A program made the position numbers and the translations under genes. Of a stretch of 64,000 nucleotides of DNA, positions 1-9,841 are shown one piece after another. The notes beneath the pieces were generated by a model. It was not told the origin of the DNA, did not search any database, and saw only the letters and a list, made by a program, of their open reading frames with translations. Each line of letters starts with the position of its first letter. Within the stretch, counting starts at the first letter, position 1. Location of the stretch: contig NZ_JAHBAH010000001.1 in the NCBI RefSeq assembly GCF_020510425.1, forward strand, positions 1,965,001 to 2,029,000, in the 5' to 3' direction. The stretch is from Quatrionicoccus australiensis (lineage in GTDB: Bacteria > Pseudomonadota > Gammaproteobacteria > Burkholderiales > Rhodocyclaceae).

Positions 1-480
1 CGGCAGGTCGAGCTTGACCGAGCGCGCCGCCGGCCCTTCGCCGATCATGATGTCGATCTGGAAATCTTCCAGCGCCGGGTAGAGGATTTCCTCGACCACC
101 GGGCTCAAGCGATGGATTTCGTCGATGAACAGCACGTCGTGCGGCTCGAGATTGGTCAGGATCGCCGCCAGGTCGCCGGCGCGTTCGAGCACCGGCCCCG
201 AGGTCTGGCGCATGTTGACGCCCATTTCGTGGGCGACGATGTGGGCCAGCGTCGTCTTGCCGAGGCCGGGCGGACCGAAGAGCAAGACGTGATCGAGCGA
301 GTCGCCACGATTCTTGGCAGCCTGGATGAAGATTTCCAGCTGTTCGCGGATTTTCACCTGGCCGGTGTAATCGGCCAGGCGCTTCGGGCGCAGCGCACGT
401 TCGAGGGCTTCTTCCTGCGCCGATTTGCTCTGCGGCGCGATGATGCGCTCGACCGCCACCAGTTTGTCGGTTTCGATCAT
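1..480 (-). CDS. ruvB: Holliday junction branch migration ATPase RuvB (partial, N-terminal part)
   Basis: This is the first 160 residues of RuvB; the rest lies beyond the window edge. RuvB is the AAA+ motor that, bound to RuvA, drives branch migration of Holliday junctions in the cytoplasm. Visible motifs are the Walker A GPPGLGKT at about residues 63-70, followed by the typical [10 protein letters not shown] stretch, and the Walker B FIDEIHR near residue 116. The ATG at 478-480 overlaps the TGA of the upstream permease gene by 3 bases (ATGA), which suggests translational coupling. Identification is certain from sequence; the C-terminal winged-helix domain cannot be seen. Confidence 0.97.
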   Translation of the reverse strand, partial: MIETDKLVAVERIIAPQSKSAQEEALERALRPKRLADYTGQVKIREQLEIFIQAAKNRGDSLDHVLLFGPPGLGKTTLAHIVAHEMGVNMRQTSGPVLERAGDLAAILTNLEPHDVLFIDEIHRLSPVVEEILYPALEDFQIDIMIGEGPAARSVKLDLP

Positions 481-1532
481 GCGGGGTCTTCCTCACGCGT
501 CCAGCGCCCGAACAGCATGTGGCCGAGCGCCAGCAGCACCGGCCCGAGAAAAATGCCGATGAAGCCGAAAACCAGCACGCCACCGAGCACACCGAGGCCG
601 ATCAGCAGGATGGAAATGCCGGCGCCGCGGGCGATCAGGACGGGCTTGACGAAATTATCGATGCTGCTGATCACGAACAGACCGTAAAGCACCATGAAAA
701 TCGCCCAGCCGGTCTGGTCCTGGGCGTACAGCCAGGCAGCAGCACCGCCCCAGATCAGGGGTGGGCCGATCGGGATCATCGACAGGAAAAAAGTGGCAAA
801 GCCGAGCAGCATCGCAGCCGGCACACCGGCAATCAGGAAACCGATCGTCGCCACCGCGCCCTGCGCTGCCGCCGTGCCGACAATACCGAGCATGACGCCG
901 ATCACCGTGCCGCGCGTCTTTTCCAGCATTTCTTCGCCCAGTTCACCACCCAGCTTGTGAGCACCCACTTTCAGTGCATTGCTCACTTTGGCACCATCAC
1001 GATAAAGGAAAAACACCACGAACAGAACCAGCGCCAGCTGCAACAGACCATTGGCGGCAATACCGCCGAGCGCCAGCGCAAACTGGCGGGCTGGCCCGCC
1101 CAGTTGCTTGACCAGCGCATTCAGCTCATCGCGATTACTCGCGATGTTGTGCCAGAACGCCTGGATTTCGCCGCCAAAGAACGGTAGACCGCTGAGCCAG
1201 GCCGGCGGGTCAAGCGGCATACCCTGTTCGACATAGGGTTTGACCAGGGCGATCAGCTTGTCGACGCCGTGCGCCAGGCTGCCGGCCAGGAAAACCGTCG
1301 GCAGCAGCATGATCAGCACGAGGAGCAGGGTCATCAGCGTGGCGCCCAGGGTGTCGCGTCCGCCAAGGCGGGGCAGCAGCTTTTCCGAATAGGCCGGCCA
1401 GGTGCAGATCCAGACCACGAAGGCAAAGAGCACGGCGCCGATCATCGGCCACAACACCGCCAGGCAGCCGACGATAAGCAGCACGACCAGCGCGACCTGC
1501 GCCAGTTGCTTGGGATTTTCGCTATTGAACAT
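477..1532 (-). CDS. AI-2E family transporter (YdiK/PerM-like permease)
   Basis: A 351-residue polytopic inner-membrane protein of the AI-2E exporter/PerM family. It has two N-terminal membrane segments (about 12-45), another near 63-88, a soluble loop, then a dense C-terminal membrane block (about 150-340). The family hallmark is the segment [16 protein letters not shown] near residue 325. Substrates are uncertain: members have been linked to autoinducer-2 export or Na+/H+ exchange, and this sequence does not decide. The gene sits between ruvA and ruvB, overlapping both by a few bases, so it is probably co-translated with the recombination genes. Confidence 0.88.
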   Translation of the reverse strand: MFNSENPKQLAQVALVVLLIVGCLAVLWPMIGAVLFAFVVWICTWPAYSEKLLPRLGGRDTLGATLMTLLLVLIMLLPTVFLAGSLAHGVDKLIALVKPYVEQGMPLDPPAWLSGLPFFGGEIQAFWHNIASNRDELNALVKQLGGPARQFALALGGIAANGLLQLALVLFVVFFLYRDGAKVSNALKVGAHKLGGELGEEMLEKTRGTVIGVMLGIVGTAAAQGAVATIGFLIAGVPAAMLLGFATFFLSMIPIGPPLIWGGAAAWLYAQDQTGWAIFMVLYGLFVISSIDNFVKPVLIARGAGISILLIGLGVLGGVLVFGFIGIFLGPVLLALGHMLFGRWTREEDPA

Positions 1533-2110
1533 CAGACCTTGGAGAGCAGCTTGAGGGCCTGGCGGATACCGTCCGAGGTCCCGACATCGGCTGGCAGCAG
1601 CTTCATCGCTGAAGCCGCTTCCTTTTCGTTGTAGCCGAGCGCGAGCAGGGCGTTGGAAATGTCCTGTTTCGCATCGTCGACCGGTGAGCGGAGAGCGACG
1701 CCGGTGGTTTCGGCCAGCTTGCCCTTCAATTCGAGAAGCAGGCGTTCGGCCGTCTTCTTGCCGATGCCGGGAATCTTGATCAGGCGGCCGAGTTCCTGCT
1801 GCGCCACGGCCGCCGAAAGATCGCCAACCGACAGGCCGGAGAGTACCGACAGCGCGGTACGTGCGCCGATCCCGGAGACCTTGAGCAACTGGCGGAAGGC
1901 AAAGCGCTCGGCCTCGCTCAGGAAGCCGTAGAGATAATGCCCGTCCTCGCGCACCGCGAAGTGGGTGAGGAGCGTCGCCTTCTCGCCATTGGCCGGCAGG
2001 TTGTAGAAGGTGCTCATCGGCACATCGAGTTCGTAGCCGACGCCATTGACGTCGAGCACGATCTGCGGGGGATTTTTTTCGGCCAGGATGCCGGTCAGTC
2101 TGCCTATCAT
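1532..2110 (-). CDS. ruvA: Holliday junction DNA helicase subunit RuvA
   Basis: A 192-residue protein matching RuvA along its full length. It has an N-terminal OB fold (about 1-63, beginning MIGRLTGIL), two helix-hairpin-helix DNA-binding motifs (VSGIGARTA near 74 and IPGIGKKTA near 109), and a C-terminal RuvB-binding domain (about 145-192, with [12 protein letters not shown]). It binds four-way junctions as a tetramer and loads RuvB. Its stop codon overlaps the start of the downstream permease gene, and ruvC lies 49 bases upstream on the same strand. Confidence 0.97.
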   Translation of the reverse strand: MIGRLTGILAEKNPPQIVLDVNGVGYELDVPMSTFYNLPANGEKATLLTHFAVREDGHYLYGFLSEAERFAFRQLLKVSGIGARTALSVLSGLSVGDLSAAVAQQELGRLIKIPGIGKKTAERLLLELKGKLAETTGVALRSPVDDAKQDISNALLALGYNEKEAASAMKLLPADVGTSDGIRQALKLLSKV

Positions 2111-2159
2111 TGCGACGCGATCTCTTTCAGGACGAGGTACTGTAATTTCACACAGGTTC

Positions 2160-2693
2160 TCATCCTATCAGCCGGCCGCCGCGAACGCGATACCCGGCGG
2201 TCGCCAGCGCCCCCAAACCCTGCCCGCCATGCGCATGGCAAATGGCGCAGGCGAGCGCGTCGGCGGCATCGGCGCTGGGCGAAGCGGGCAGCGACAAAAG
2301 ACGCACGACCATGTCCTGCACCTGCTCCTTGGCCGCCTTGCCGTGGCCGACCACCGCCTGCTTGACCTGCAGCGCAGTGTATTCAGCCACCGTCAGGTCG
2401 GCATGCACCAGCGCACTCAAGGCCGCGCCGCGCGCCTGGCCGAGCAGCAAAGTCGACTGTGGATTGACGTTGACGAAGACCTTCTCGACCGCCGCCTGAT
2501 TCGGCGCATAGGTCGCAATCACCTCGCTGATCCCGGCAAACAGCGTCTTGATGCGCTCCGGCAATGACTGCTTGTCGTTCGACTTGATGCAGCCGCTGGC
2601 GACGTAGAGGAGCTGGTTACCGTGCTTTTCGATGACGCCAAAGCCGGTGATGCGCAAGCCGGGGTCGATGCCGAGAATGCGTGGAACGCTCAT
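2160..2693 (-). CDS. ruvC: Crossover junction endodeoxyribonuclease RuvC
   Basis: A 177-residue Holliday junction resolvase with the RNase H fold. The four acidic residues expected for metal-dependent cleavage are present: D10 in LGIDPG, E70 in AAVEKVF, and D142 and D145 in [10 protein letters not shown]. The start ATG opens the conserved [12 protein letters not shown] stretch. It heads ruvC-ruvA-permease-ruvB and acts with RuvAB to cut junctions symmetrically. Confidence 0.97.
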   Translation of the reverse strand: MSVPRILGIDPGLRITGFGVIEKHGNQLLYVASGCIKSNDKQSLPERIKTLFAGISEVIATYAPNQAAVEKVFVNVNPQSTLLLGQARGAALSALVHADLTVAEYTALQVKQAVVGHGKAAKEQVQDMVVRLLSLPASPSADAADALACAICHAHGGQGLGALATAGYRVRGGRLIG

Positions 2694-2823
2694 GCCCCAC
2701 TCCGCCTGCGAGAAAGGTGACCGGCTTCAGCGCAGGCTAATCGGCAGCGCCGGTTAAGCGGGCAAAGCCCGCGGCCGGAGCTAAAGCCAACAAGCCGGAG
2801 GCCGAGAATGCGGGGTATTTCGC

Positions 2824-3678
2824 TCATTTCGCCCGCGCCACCAGGTAAACACCGCTCACCGCCAGCAACATGCCGGCCGTAGCGGTCAACGTCAGGATTT
2901 CACCGAAAACCGCCCAGGCAATCAGTGCCGTGGTCGGCGGCGTCAGATAGAACAGGCTGGCGACATTGACCGCGCTACCGCTGCGGATCAGCAGGTTCAA
3001 CAAACCGATCGCGCCGATCGACAGGACCAGCACCAGCCAGCCCAGCGCAAAGACGAACTGGCCATTCCACTCGATCTGGAACTCGCCGGTCAGCGCGATG
3101 GCGATGGCCGTCACCAGGGCAGTCGGCACGAACTGGATCACCGAGCCGGTGCGCAGGTCGAAGCGGGCGCAATAGCGTTTCTGGTAGAGCGTGCCGACAG
3201 TAATGCCGAACAGCGCAATCACGGCCGGCAACAACATCGGGCCGAGTGCCGCCGCATCGCCGAACTTGCCAGAGACGACCAGCCCAACCCCGGCGAAACC
3301 GAGCGCCAGACCGGTCCACTGCCGGCCACTGACCTTTTCGCCAAGCAGCCAGCCGGCACCGCAAGCCGTCAACAGCGGCTGCATGCCGACCACCAGCGCC
3401 GTCACGCCGGCCGGCAGGCCGTGTTTGATGGCGATGAACACACCGCCGAGATAGACGGCATGCACCAGCACGCCGGAAACCCCGATATGCAGCCATTGCA
3501 CCGGCGTCTTTGGCCACGGCGCCCGCGTCAGCAGGGCAATTGCCGTCATCAGCGCAATCACCAGCCCGTAACGCGCGAGCAGGAATGACAGGGGGTCGGC
3601 GAAAGGCAGGCCGTACTTGGCGCCAATGAAGCCGGTGCTCCACAGGAAGACGAAAAGGACAGGATAGAAACGCTGCAT
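2824..3678 (-). CDS. DMT superfamily (EamA) transporter
   Basis: A 284-residue inner-membrane protein with about ten hydrophobic segments and the duplicated EamA architecture (VFLWSTGFIGAKYGLPF near the start, and TALIAWAVFGEILTLTA in the second half, a typical EamA helix-9 stretch). Substrate cannot be inferred; relatives export amino acids or other metabolites. I start at the ATG at 3676-3678 because the reading frame upstream of it is arginine- and proline-rich and overlaps the exonuclease gene. The start lies 5 bases after that gene's stop. Confidence 0.85.
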   Translation of the reverse strand: MQRFYPVLFVFLWSTGFIGAKYGLPFADPLSFLLARYGLVIALMTAIALLTRAPWPKTPVQWLHIGVSGVLVHAVYLGGVFIAIKHGLPAGVTALVVGMQPLLTACGAGWLLGEKVSGRQWTGLALGFAGVGLVVSGKFGDAAALGPMLLPAVIALFGITVGTLYQKRYCARFDLRTGSVIQFVPTALVTAIAIALTGEFQIEWNGQFVFALGWLVLVLSIGAIGLLNLLIRSGSAVNVASLFYLTPPTTALIAWAVFGEILTLTATAGMLLAVSGVYLVARAK

Positions 3679-3683
3679 GCGGC

Positions 3684-4196
3684 TCAGGCCCCGGATTCGG
3701 ACTTGATGGCGCAGCGCAGGCGGGTTTCGCGCAGGGTTTCGAACAGGGTGCGGGCATCGCCGCTGGCGCGGTGGCGGCGCAATTGCAGGCGTACTTCGAC
3801 CAGTTGCCGGCTGGCATGCCAGTGGCTCTGCTCGCAATCGCCCAGCAACTCGCGCAGGTCCTTCAACTGGAACGAAGGCAGCAGATCGACCGCATCGAAA
3901 AGCAGGCTAAGCCAGACGTAGTCATAGGCCCAGGCATCGCAATAAATCACCTTGCCGCGCAATTGCCGGTTCAGGTCGAGACAGACATCAAGTGCCGCCC
4001 GGCCTTTTTCGACGAGCAAGGCGCGGGGGATGCCGTGCACCTGCTCGGCCGACTCATCCCAGTGCGTCCAGGCGGCTTCCGGACGGATCAGCGTGCAATA
4101 CGATTCGCCGTCCGGTGTGTAGTAGCCGATCTCGATCGGATAGCTGCCGCGCCCGAAGCCCGAGGCTTCGATGTCGATGATGATCGGCAGCTCCAT
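3684..4196 (-). CDS. 3'-5' exonuclease-like protein (DEDDh family)
   Basis: A 170-residue protein that looks like a small RNase T/DnaQ-fold exonuclease. Exo I is seen as IIIDIEASG (D8, E10), a candidate Exo II aspartate lies in IYCDAWAYDYVW, and Exo III as HRASGDA (H and D five residues apart), which points to the DEDDh subclass. The substrate (DNA or RNA) is unknown. The ATG at 4194-4196 is taken as start because it immediately precedes the first conserved strand; it lies 11 bases after the yebC stop, so the two are likely co-transcribed. Confidence 0.75.
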   Translation of the reverse strand: MELPIIIDIEASGFGRGSYPIEIGYYTPDGESYCTLIRPEAAWTHWDESAEQVHGIPRALLVEKGRAALDVCLDLNRQLRGKVIYCDAWAYDYVWLSLLFDAVDLLPSFQLKDLRELLGDCEQSHWHASRQLVEVRLQLRRHRASGDARTLFETLRETRLRCAIKSESGA

Positions 4197-4207
4197 CGAG
4201 GTGCCGA

Positions 4208-4933
4208 TCAGTCTTCGATGACGGCGGTGGTGTAGATTTCCTGGACGTCGTCGAGGTTTTCCAGCGCGTCGAGCAGCTTCTGCATCTTCACGCCTTCCTC
4301 GCCGGCAAAGACGTTTTCGCCTTCCGGCTTCATCGTCACTTCGCCGAACTCCGGCTTGAAACCGGCGGCTTCGAGCGCATCCTTGACCGCGATGTAGTCG
4401 TTCGGCGCGGTGATCACTTCGATCGAGCCGTCGTCGTTGGTCGCCACATCCTCGGCACCGGCTTCGATCGCCGCATCCATCAGCGCCGCTTCGTCGGTGC
4501 CCGGCGCGAACAGGATCTGGCCGCAATGCTTGAACTGGAAGGCCACGCAGCCGTCCGAACCCATGTTGCCGCCAAACTTGGAAAACGCGTGGCGCACTTC
4601 GGCCACCGTCCGCACCTTGTTGTCGGTCAGGCAGTCGACCATGATCGCCGCGCCACCGATGCCGTAGCCTTCGTAGCGGATCTCGATGTATTCGACGCCT
4701 TCGAGTTCGCCCGTACCTTTCTTGATCGCGGTATCGATCTTGTCCTTGGGCATGTTGACGCCCTTGGCCTTGTCGATCGCGACGCGCAGACGCGGGTTGA
4801 AGTTGCTGTCGCCGCCGCCCATCTTGGCGGCCACGGTGATTTCCTTGGCAATCTTGGAGAAGGCGGCGCCGCGCTTCTCGTCCTGGCGACCCTTACGGTG
4901 CTGGATATTGGCCCATTTACTATGACCTGCCAT
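4208..4933 (-). CDS. yebC: YebC/PmpR family protein (TACO1-like)
   Basis: A 241-residue full-length YebC family protein beginning with the invariant [18 protein letters not shown]. Conserved blocks include [27 protein letters not shown] and FSKFGGNMG. Family members have been described both as DNA-binding transcriptional regulators and, more recently, as ribosome-associated factors easing translation of proline stretches; the sequence alone does not choose. It is the first gene of the minus-strand group that runs through the exonuclease, DMT transporter and ruv genes. Confidence 0.95.
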   Translation of the reverse strand: MAGHSKWANIQHRKGRQDEKRGAAFSKIAKEITVAAKMGGGDSNFNPRLRVAIDKAKGVNMPKDKIDTAIKKGTGELEGVEYIEIRYEGYGIGGAAIMVDCLTDNKVRTVAEVRHAFSKFGGNMGSDGCVAFQFKHCGQILFAPGTDEAALMDAAIEAGAEDVATNDDGSIEVITAPNDYIAVKDALEAAGFKPEFGEVTMKPEGENVFAGEEGVKMQKLLDALENLDDVQEIYTTAVIED

Positions 4934-5025
4934 GCTTTTCTCACTGCAATAAACAAAGAAGGCGGCATTTTACCTGCAGCGGCGTTTCCCGTCAGAACGG
5001 CATGCACGCGGCCGTTTTACCTTCA

Positions 5026-5057
5026 TTGACAATTGGCAGCGCCGGCATTGCTAGAAT
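5026..5057 (+). promoter_or_regulatory. Candidate sigma-70 promoter for the HerA-like ATPase gene
   Basis: A perfect TTGACA lies at 5026-5031 and TAGAAT at 5052-5057. The spacer is 20 bases, longer than ideal, so the pairing is tentative. A good Shine-Dalgarno (GAGGAG, around 5073) precedes the ATG at 5088. Confidence 0.45.
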
Positions 5058-5087
5058 GTGAAAATCATTCACGAGGAGTCTGTTGCC

Positions 5088-6704
<1,617 letters not shown>

Positions 6705-6707
6705 AAA

Positions 6708-6731
6708 AAGGGCGGTTTTCACCGCCCTTCT
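6708..6731 (+). terminator. Intrinsic terminator after the HerA-like ATPase gene
   Basis: The inverted repeat AAGGGCGG / CCGCCCTT with a 6-base loop starts four bases after the stop codon. The T-tract is short and interrupted, so efficiency may be moderate. Confidence 0.7.
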
Positions 6732-6762
6732 GTCTTGCGTAAAGCAAGCCGCCGGAATGACC

Positions 6763-6790
6763 TTGACATTGCCGGCGCGCCATCTACCTT
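6763..6790 (+). promoter_or_regulatory. Candidate sigma-70 promoter of the amidase gene
   Basis: A perfect TTGACA at 6763-6768 is followed after 16 bases by TACCTT at 6785-6790. Transcription would begin near 6797, leaving a leader of about 30 bases before the ATG at 6827. Confidence 0.55.
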
Positions 6791-6816
6791 GGGTTGAGGA
6801 GCACACTGACCCAAGG
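6787..6816. promoter_or_regulatory. Perfect 8+8 palindrome over the -10 region (candidate operator)
   Basis: CCTTGGGT at 6787-6794 is repeated as its exact reverse complement ACCCAAGG at 6809-6816, with a 14-base spacer. The left arm overlaps the proposed -10 hexamer; the right arm ends in the Shine-Dalgarno AAGGAG (6813-6818). The placement fits a repressor operator better than an RNA hairpin, because the left arm lies upstream of the predicted transcription start. Confidence 0.45.
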
Positions 6817-6826
6817 AGATGACACC

Positions 6827-7636
6827 ATGGCATACGAAAATGTCGGTCTGGTCTGGACCCCTGATTCACTGGTCGAATATCTCGCAAGCATTGAGCCGCC
6901 CGCCTGGTGCCGGGCGATCACCCTGCATCACACCGGCGCCCCGTCGCTTGCCCAGCGACCACGCGGCTTTCTGCTGCAGCACATCCGCAACCTGCGCGAC
7001 TTTTACCAGAACGAGAAACACTGGAGCGCCGGACCGCACCTGTTCATCGACGATGACGAAATCTTCGGCATGTGCGACCTGCAGAAAAAAGGCGTGCATG
7101 CGGTCAGTTTCAACAGTTCGGCGATCGGCATCGAAGTGCTCGGTGACTACGACACGGAAGACCCGCTGAGCGGCCGCGGCCTCGCCTGCTGGCAGACTGC
7201 GGCGGCAAGCTGCAGCGCCCTGAGCAGCTGGCTGGGACTCAAGGTCAACGCCGAGAGCATCCTGTTCCACCGCGACGACCCGACCACACGCAAATCCTGC
7301 CCGGGCAGCAAGGTGAAAAAGGACTGGTTCCTCAAACTGATCAAGACAAGCGGCGCCAACCCGATACCCACAGGAGAAACCGGCAAGCCGGATGTCGGCA
7401 TGCCATGGGAGCAATGGACCTTCCGTGGCGAACGCTGGTGCGTGCCGGCCTACGCATTCCTGCTGGCGCGCGGCATGAAATCGAAGGACATTGTCGCCAG
7501 GCTCAAATCCGCCGGCGGCCTGTTCTTCTTCGCCAGCGAACAACTCGAAGGTGCCTTTTTTGCCGGCAAGGACAGCAACCTCAAACCCAACCAATGCACC
7601 TGGGCACCGGCCGGCGAGTTGCTGGAACTGCTCTGA
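6827..7636 (+). CDS. N-acetylmuramoyl-L-alanine amidase (PGRP/Amidase_2 fold), phage-endolysin type
   Basis: A 269-residue protein predicted to cleave the amide bond between muramic acid and the peptide stem of peptidoglycan. The zinc ligands of the T7-lysozyme/PGRP fold are visible: H in ITLHHTGAP (near 43), H in LFHRDDP (near 147) and C in KSCPGSK (near 157). The surrounding text (WSAGPHLFIDDDEIFGMCDL, IGIEVLGDYD) resembles endolysins of tailed phages. There is no signal peptide or membrane segment. The last 85 residues form a separate domain I do not recognise. It stands alone between two terminators with its own promoter, so it is probably a domesticated phage lysin or a remnant of one. 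Confidence 0.82.
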   Translation: MAYENVGLVWTPDSLVEYLASIEPPAWCRAITLHHTGAPSLAQRPRGFLLQHIRNLRDFYQNEKHWSAGPHLFIDDDEIFGMCDLQKKGVHAVSFNSSAIGIEVLGDYDTEDPLSGRGLACWQTAAASCSALSSWLGLKVNAESILFHRDDPTTRKSCPGSKVKKDWFLKLIKTSGANPIPTGETGKPDVGMPWEQWTFRGERWCVPAYAFLLARGMKSKDIVARLKSAGGLFFFASEQLEGAFFAGKDSNLKPNQCTWAPAGELLELL

Positions 7637-7663
7637 GCCGGCTTCGCGCAACCCGAGGCTGCG

Positions 7664-7695
7664 ACGGCACGGAGTTTTCCGTGCCGTTTTCTTTT
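7664..7695 (+). terminator. Intrinsic terminator after the amidase gene
   Basis: A perfect 10-bp stem (ACGGCACGGA / TCCGTGCCGT) with a 4-base loop is followed by TTTCTTTT. This isolates the amidase gene from the next transcription unit. Confidence 0.85.
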
Positions 7696-7755
7696 GCCGG
7701 CACGGCGGACAAACGCTTAATATAAGCATTCTCTAATTTTCAAACGGACTCCGCC

Positions 7756-8322
7756 ATGAAAAAGCTTCTCCCGCTCAGCCTGCTGCTCGCCGCCTTGCCC
7801 GCCCTGGCCCAGGATATTGCCGCCCTGACCGCAGAAACGAAGAAGGCCGTGCTGCCGGTCGTGCCCAAGGTCGTCAACGCCATGCAGGAAGCGGTGGCCG
7901 ACAAGGGCGTGGCCGGCGCGATTCCGGTTTGCAAGGAACAGGCGCCGGAACTGATCGCGCAAAAACGCAAGGAAACCGGCTGGGACATCCGCCGCGTCAG
8001 CCTGAAGAGCCGCAATGCCGAACGCGGCACGCCCGATCTCTGGGAAGCCCGCGTCCTCGCCGATTTCAACATCCGCGCCGCACATGGCGAAAAGCCGGAA
8101 ACCCTGGAAAAGAGCGAGATTGTCACGCTCGACGGCAAGCCCGTGCTGCGCTACATGAAGGCGCTGCCGACCGGCGATGTCTGCCTCAAGTGCCACGGCC
8201 CGGCCGAGAGCCTGGACGCAGGCCTCAAGGCCAAACTGGCGGAGAGCTACCCGCACGACCAGGCCACCGGCTATACCAAGGGCCAGATCCGCGGCGCCCT
8301 GACCGTCAAGCGGCCGCTCTAG
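7756..8322 (+). CDS. DUF3365 (Tll0287-like) haem-binding periplasmic protein
   Basis: A 188-residue exported protein with a cleavable signal peptide (MKKLLPLSLLLAALPALAQ). It has one c-type haem motif, CLKCH, near residue 143, within the DUF3365/Tll0287-like domain, which is often found as the sensor part of redox or gas receptors. Here it stands alone, so it may be a small mono-haem carrier or a periplasmic sensor partner. It converges on the bacteriohemerythrin gene ten bases downstream, another oxygen- or redox-linked protein. Confidence 0.82.
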   Translation: MKKLLPLSLLLAALPALAQDIAALTAETKKAVLPVVPKVVNAMQEAVADKGVAGAIPVCKEQAPELIAQKRKETGWDIRRVSLKSRNAERGTPDLWEARVLADFNIRAAHGEKPETLEKSEIVTLDGKPVLRYMKALPTGDVCLKCHGPAESLDAGLKAKLAESYPHDQATGYTKGQIRGALTVKRPL

Positions 8323-8332
8323 CCGAAGCGGC

Positions 8333-8740
8333 TCAGGAAACGCCGGCCGCCTTGAGAAAAGGCGCGTAGGCGCGGTCCACCTTGAGGATGTGGTGCAGCA
8401 ACCACTCCTTGAGGAAGTCGAGGACCGGCGGACCGACACTTTCTCCGCTCTCGAACTGCAGCAGCAACTGCATGGCACTCGCCGTGAACGCGTCGTGCTC
8501 GACCTTGTGGGCGGGCATTTCCGGATAGCCCAAGCGCTCGAACAACTCTTCCTCAAGCACGAAGTGGTTCATCGTGTAATCGACCAGGCCCTCGAGAATC
8601 TCGCCGAGCACGCTACGCTCGGGCGCCGTCTTGCTGATTTCGGCATGCAGGCGGTTGGTGGCATCGACCAACCAGCGATGCTGGTTATCGATGGATTGGA
8701 TGCCCATTGCGAGGGCATCCGTCCATGGCATGAAAGACAT
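8333..8740 (-). CDS. Bacteriohemerythrin
   Basis: A 135-residue single-domain hemerythrin. The di-iron ligands can be placed: H21 (NQHRWL), H59 and E63 (NHFVLEE), H78 and H82 (HKVEHD), H117 and D122 (HILKVD). It would bind O2 reversibly in the cytoplasm for storage, sensing or delivery. The start is the ATG of MSFMPWTDALAMG, the usual opening of this family, with a GAGG ribosome-binding site upstream. Confidence 0.95.
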   Translation of the reverse strand: MSFMPWTDALAMGIQSIDNQHRWLVDATNRLHAEISKTAPERSVLGEILEGLVDYTMNHFVLEEELFERLGYPEMPAHKVEHDAFTASAMQLLLQFESGESVGPPVLDFLKEWLLHHILKVDRAYAPFLKAAGVS

Positions 8741-8847
8741 CTAATTCCTCACAGAATCATGAAGCCGGCCCCTGTATTTTTGTTGGCCGGCGGCAGCGAT
8801 GTTGCGACGGCAATGTTAAATAAATTCGCGGCTTTTCCGCAGCCCGC

Positions 8848-9741
8848 CTAGCCGGCAGCGCCCTTGCCGGCGAGATGCTCGAACAGGGCGCTTGCCGCCG
8901 GGCTCAGCGCGGCGCGCGAACGCACGCACAGCTGCAGGTCGCGCGGCGCCCAGGCATCGTTGATTTCGACCGTTTTTATCGCGTCGACCGCTACGCCGGG
9001 CGCTGCCGAGCGCGGCACCATGCCGATCCCGACACCAGCCGCGACCATGCGGCAGACGGCATTGAAACTGCGCACCTGGATGCGCACATCGAGACTGCCG
9101 CCGAGCTGGGCGGCGGCGTTCATCATGAAGGTGTGGATGGCGCTGCCGGCGTGCAGGCAGACGAAGGGCTCAGCGAGCACCTCGGCAAAATCCACGGCCG
9201 CGCGCGCCGCCAGCGGATGTGCCGCCGGCACCACGAGGACCAGGCGGTCGCGCCGGTAGGGCAGGGTTTCCAGTCCGGCCGGCTTGCCCGCCGCGGCGAC
9301 GACGCCGATCTCGACCTGGCCGGCCGCCACCGCCTGGATGATCGCCGGACTCGGCTGTTCTTCCAGGCTGACCCGGATGCGTGGCTGATCGCGCAGGAAA
9401 TCGCCGAGATCCTCGGGCAGGAAGCAGTTGATCGCATTGGTGTTGGCAAACACCGTGACCTGGCTGTTGAGACCGCTGGCGTAGGGTGCCAGGTCGGCAT
9501 GCATCTGTTCGAGCTGGGCGAAAACCTGGCGCGCGTGGCGCAACAGCGACTCGCCGGCCGGCGTCGGTGCCAGGCCACGCGCATGCCGGCTGAACAGCGG
9601 CACGCCCAGCGCCGCTTCGAGCTGGGTCAGGCGATGGCTGGCCGAGGAGGGCGCGAGATGCACGCGCGCCGCGCCACGCGTCAGGCTGCCGCTGTCGGCG
9701 ATCGCGGCGACCAGGCGCAGATCGGGCAGGTCGTAATACAT
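8848..9741 (-). CDS. LysR family transcriptional regulator
   Basis: A 297-residue LysR-type regulator with an N-terminal winged helix-turn-helix (about 4-62: LRLVAAIADSGSLTRGA, ASHRLTQLEAALGVPLF) and a C-terminal co-inducer-binding domain (about 90-295). It is divergent from the EamA transporter gene with a 100-base intergenic region, the classic arrangement in which a LysR protein controls the neighbouring gene. The effector is unknown. Confidence 0.93.
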   Translation of the reverse strand: MYYDLPDLRLVAAIADSGSLTRGAARVHLAPSSASHRLTQLEAALGVPLFSRHARGLAPTPAGESLLRHARQVFAQLEQMHADLAPYASGLNSQVTVFANTNAINCFLPEDLGDFLRDQPRIRVSLEEQPSPAIIQAVAAGQVEIGVVAAAGKPAGLETLPYRRDRLVLVVPAAHPLAARAAVDFAEVLAEPFVCLHAGSAIHTFMMNAAAQLGGSLDVRIQVRSFNAVCRMVAAGVGIGMVPRSAAPGVAVDAIKTVEINDAWAPRDLQLCVRSRAALSPAASALFEHLAGKGAAG

Positions 9742-9841
9742 GGTTTCGTCTCCAACGAATGCTCGCTTTGGATATTAGCAATTGCCAAGCGTCTGTGTGG
9801 CGTATTCAATGACCACCTGACTGCAATCCACGAGAACGACT

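Noticed and set aside
2694..2823. Hairpin GCGGGC/GCCCGC and neighbouring CCGGAG repeats between the DMT gene and ruvC
   Set aside because: The stem is short, has no T-run on the transcribed strand, and the flanking pairing is imperfect; too weak to call a terminator.
8764..8791. GCCGGCC/GGCCGGC inverted repeat between the LysR and hemerythrin genes
   Set aside because: A 7-bp stem with a 14-base loop and no T-run; not convincing as terminator or operator.
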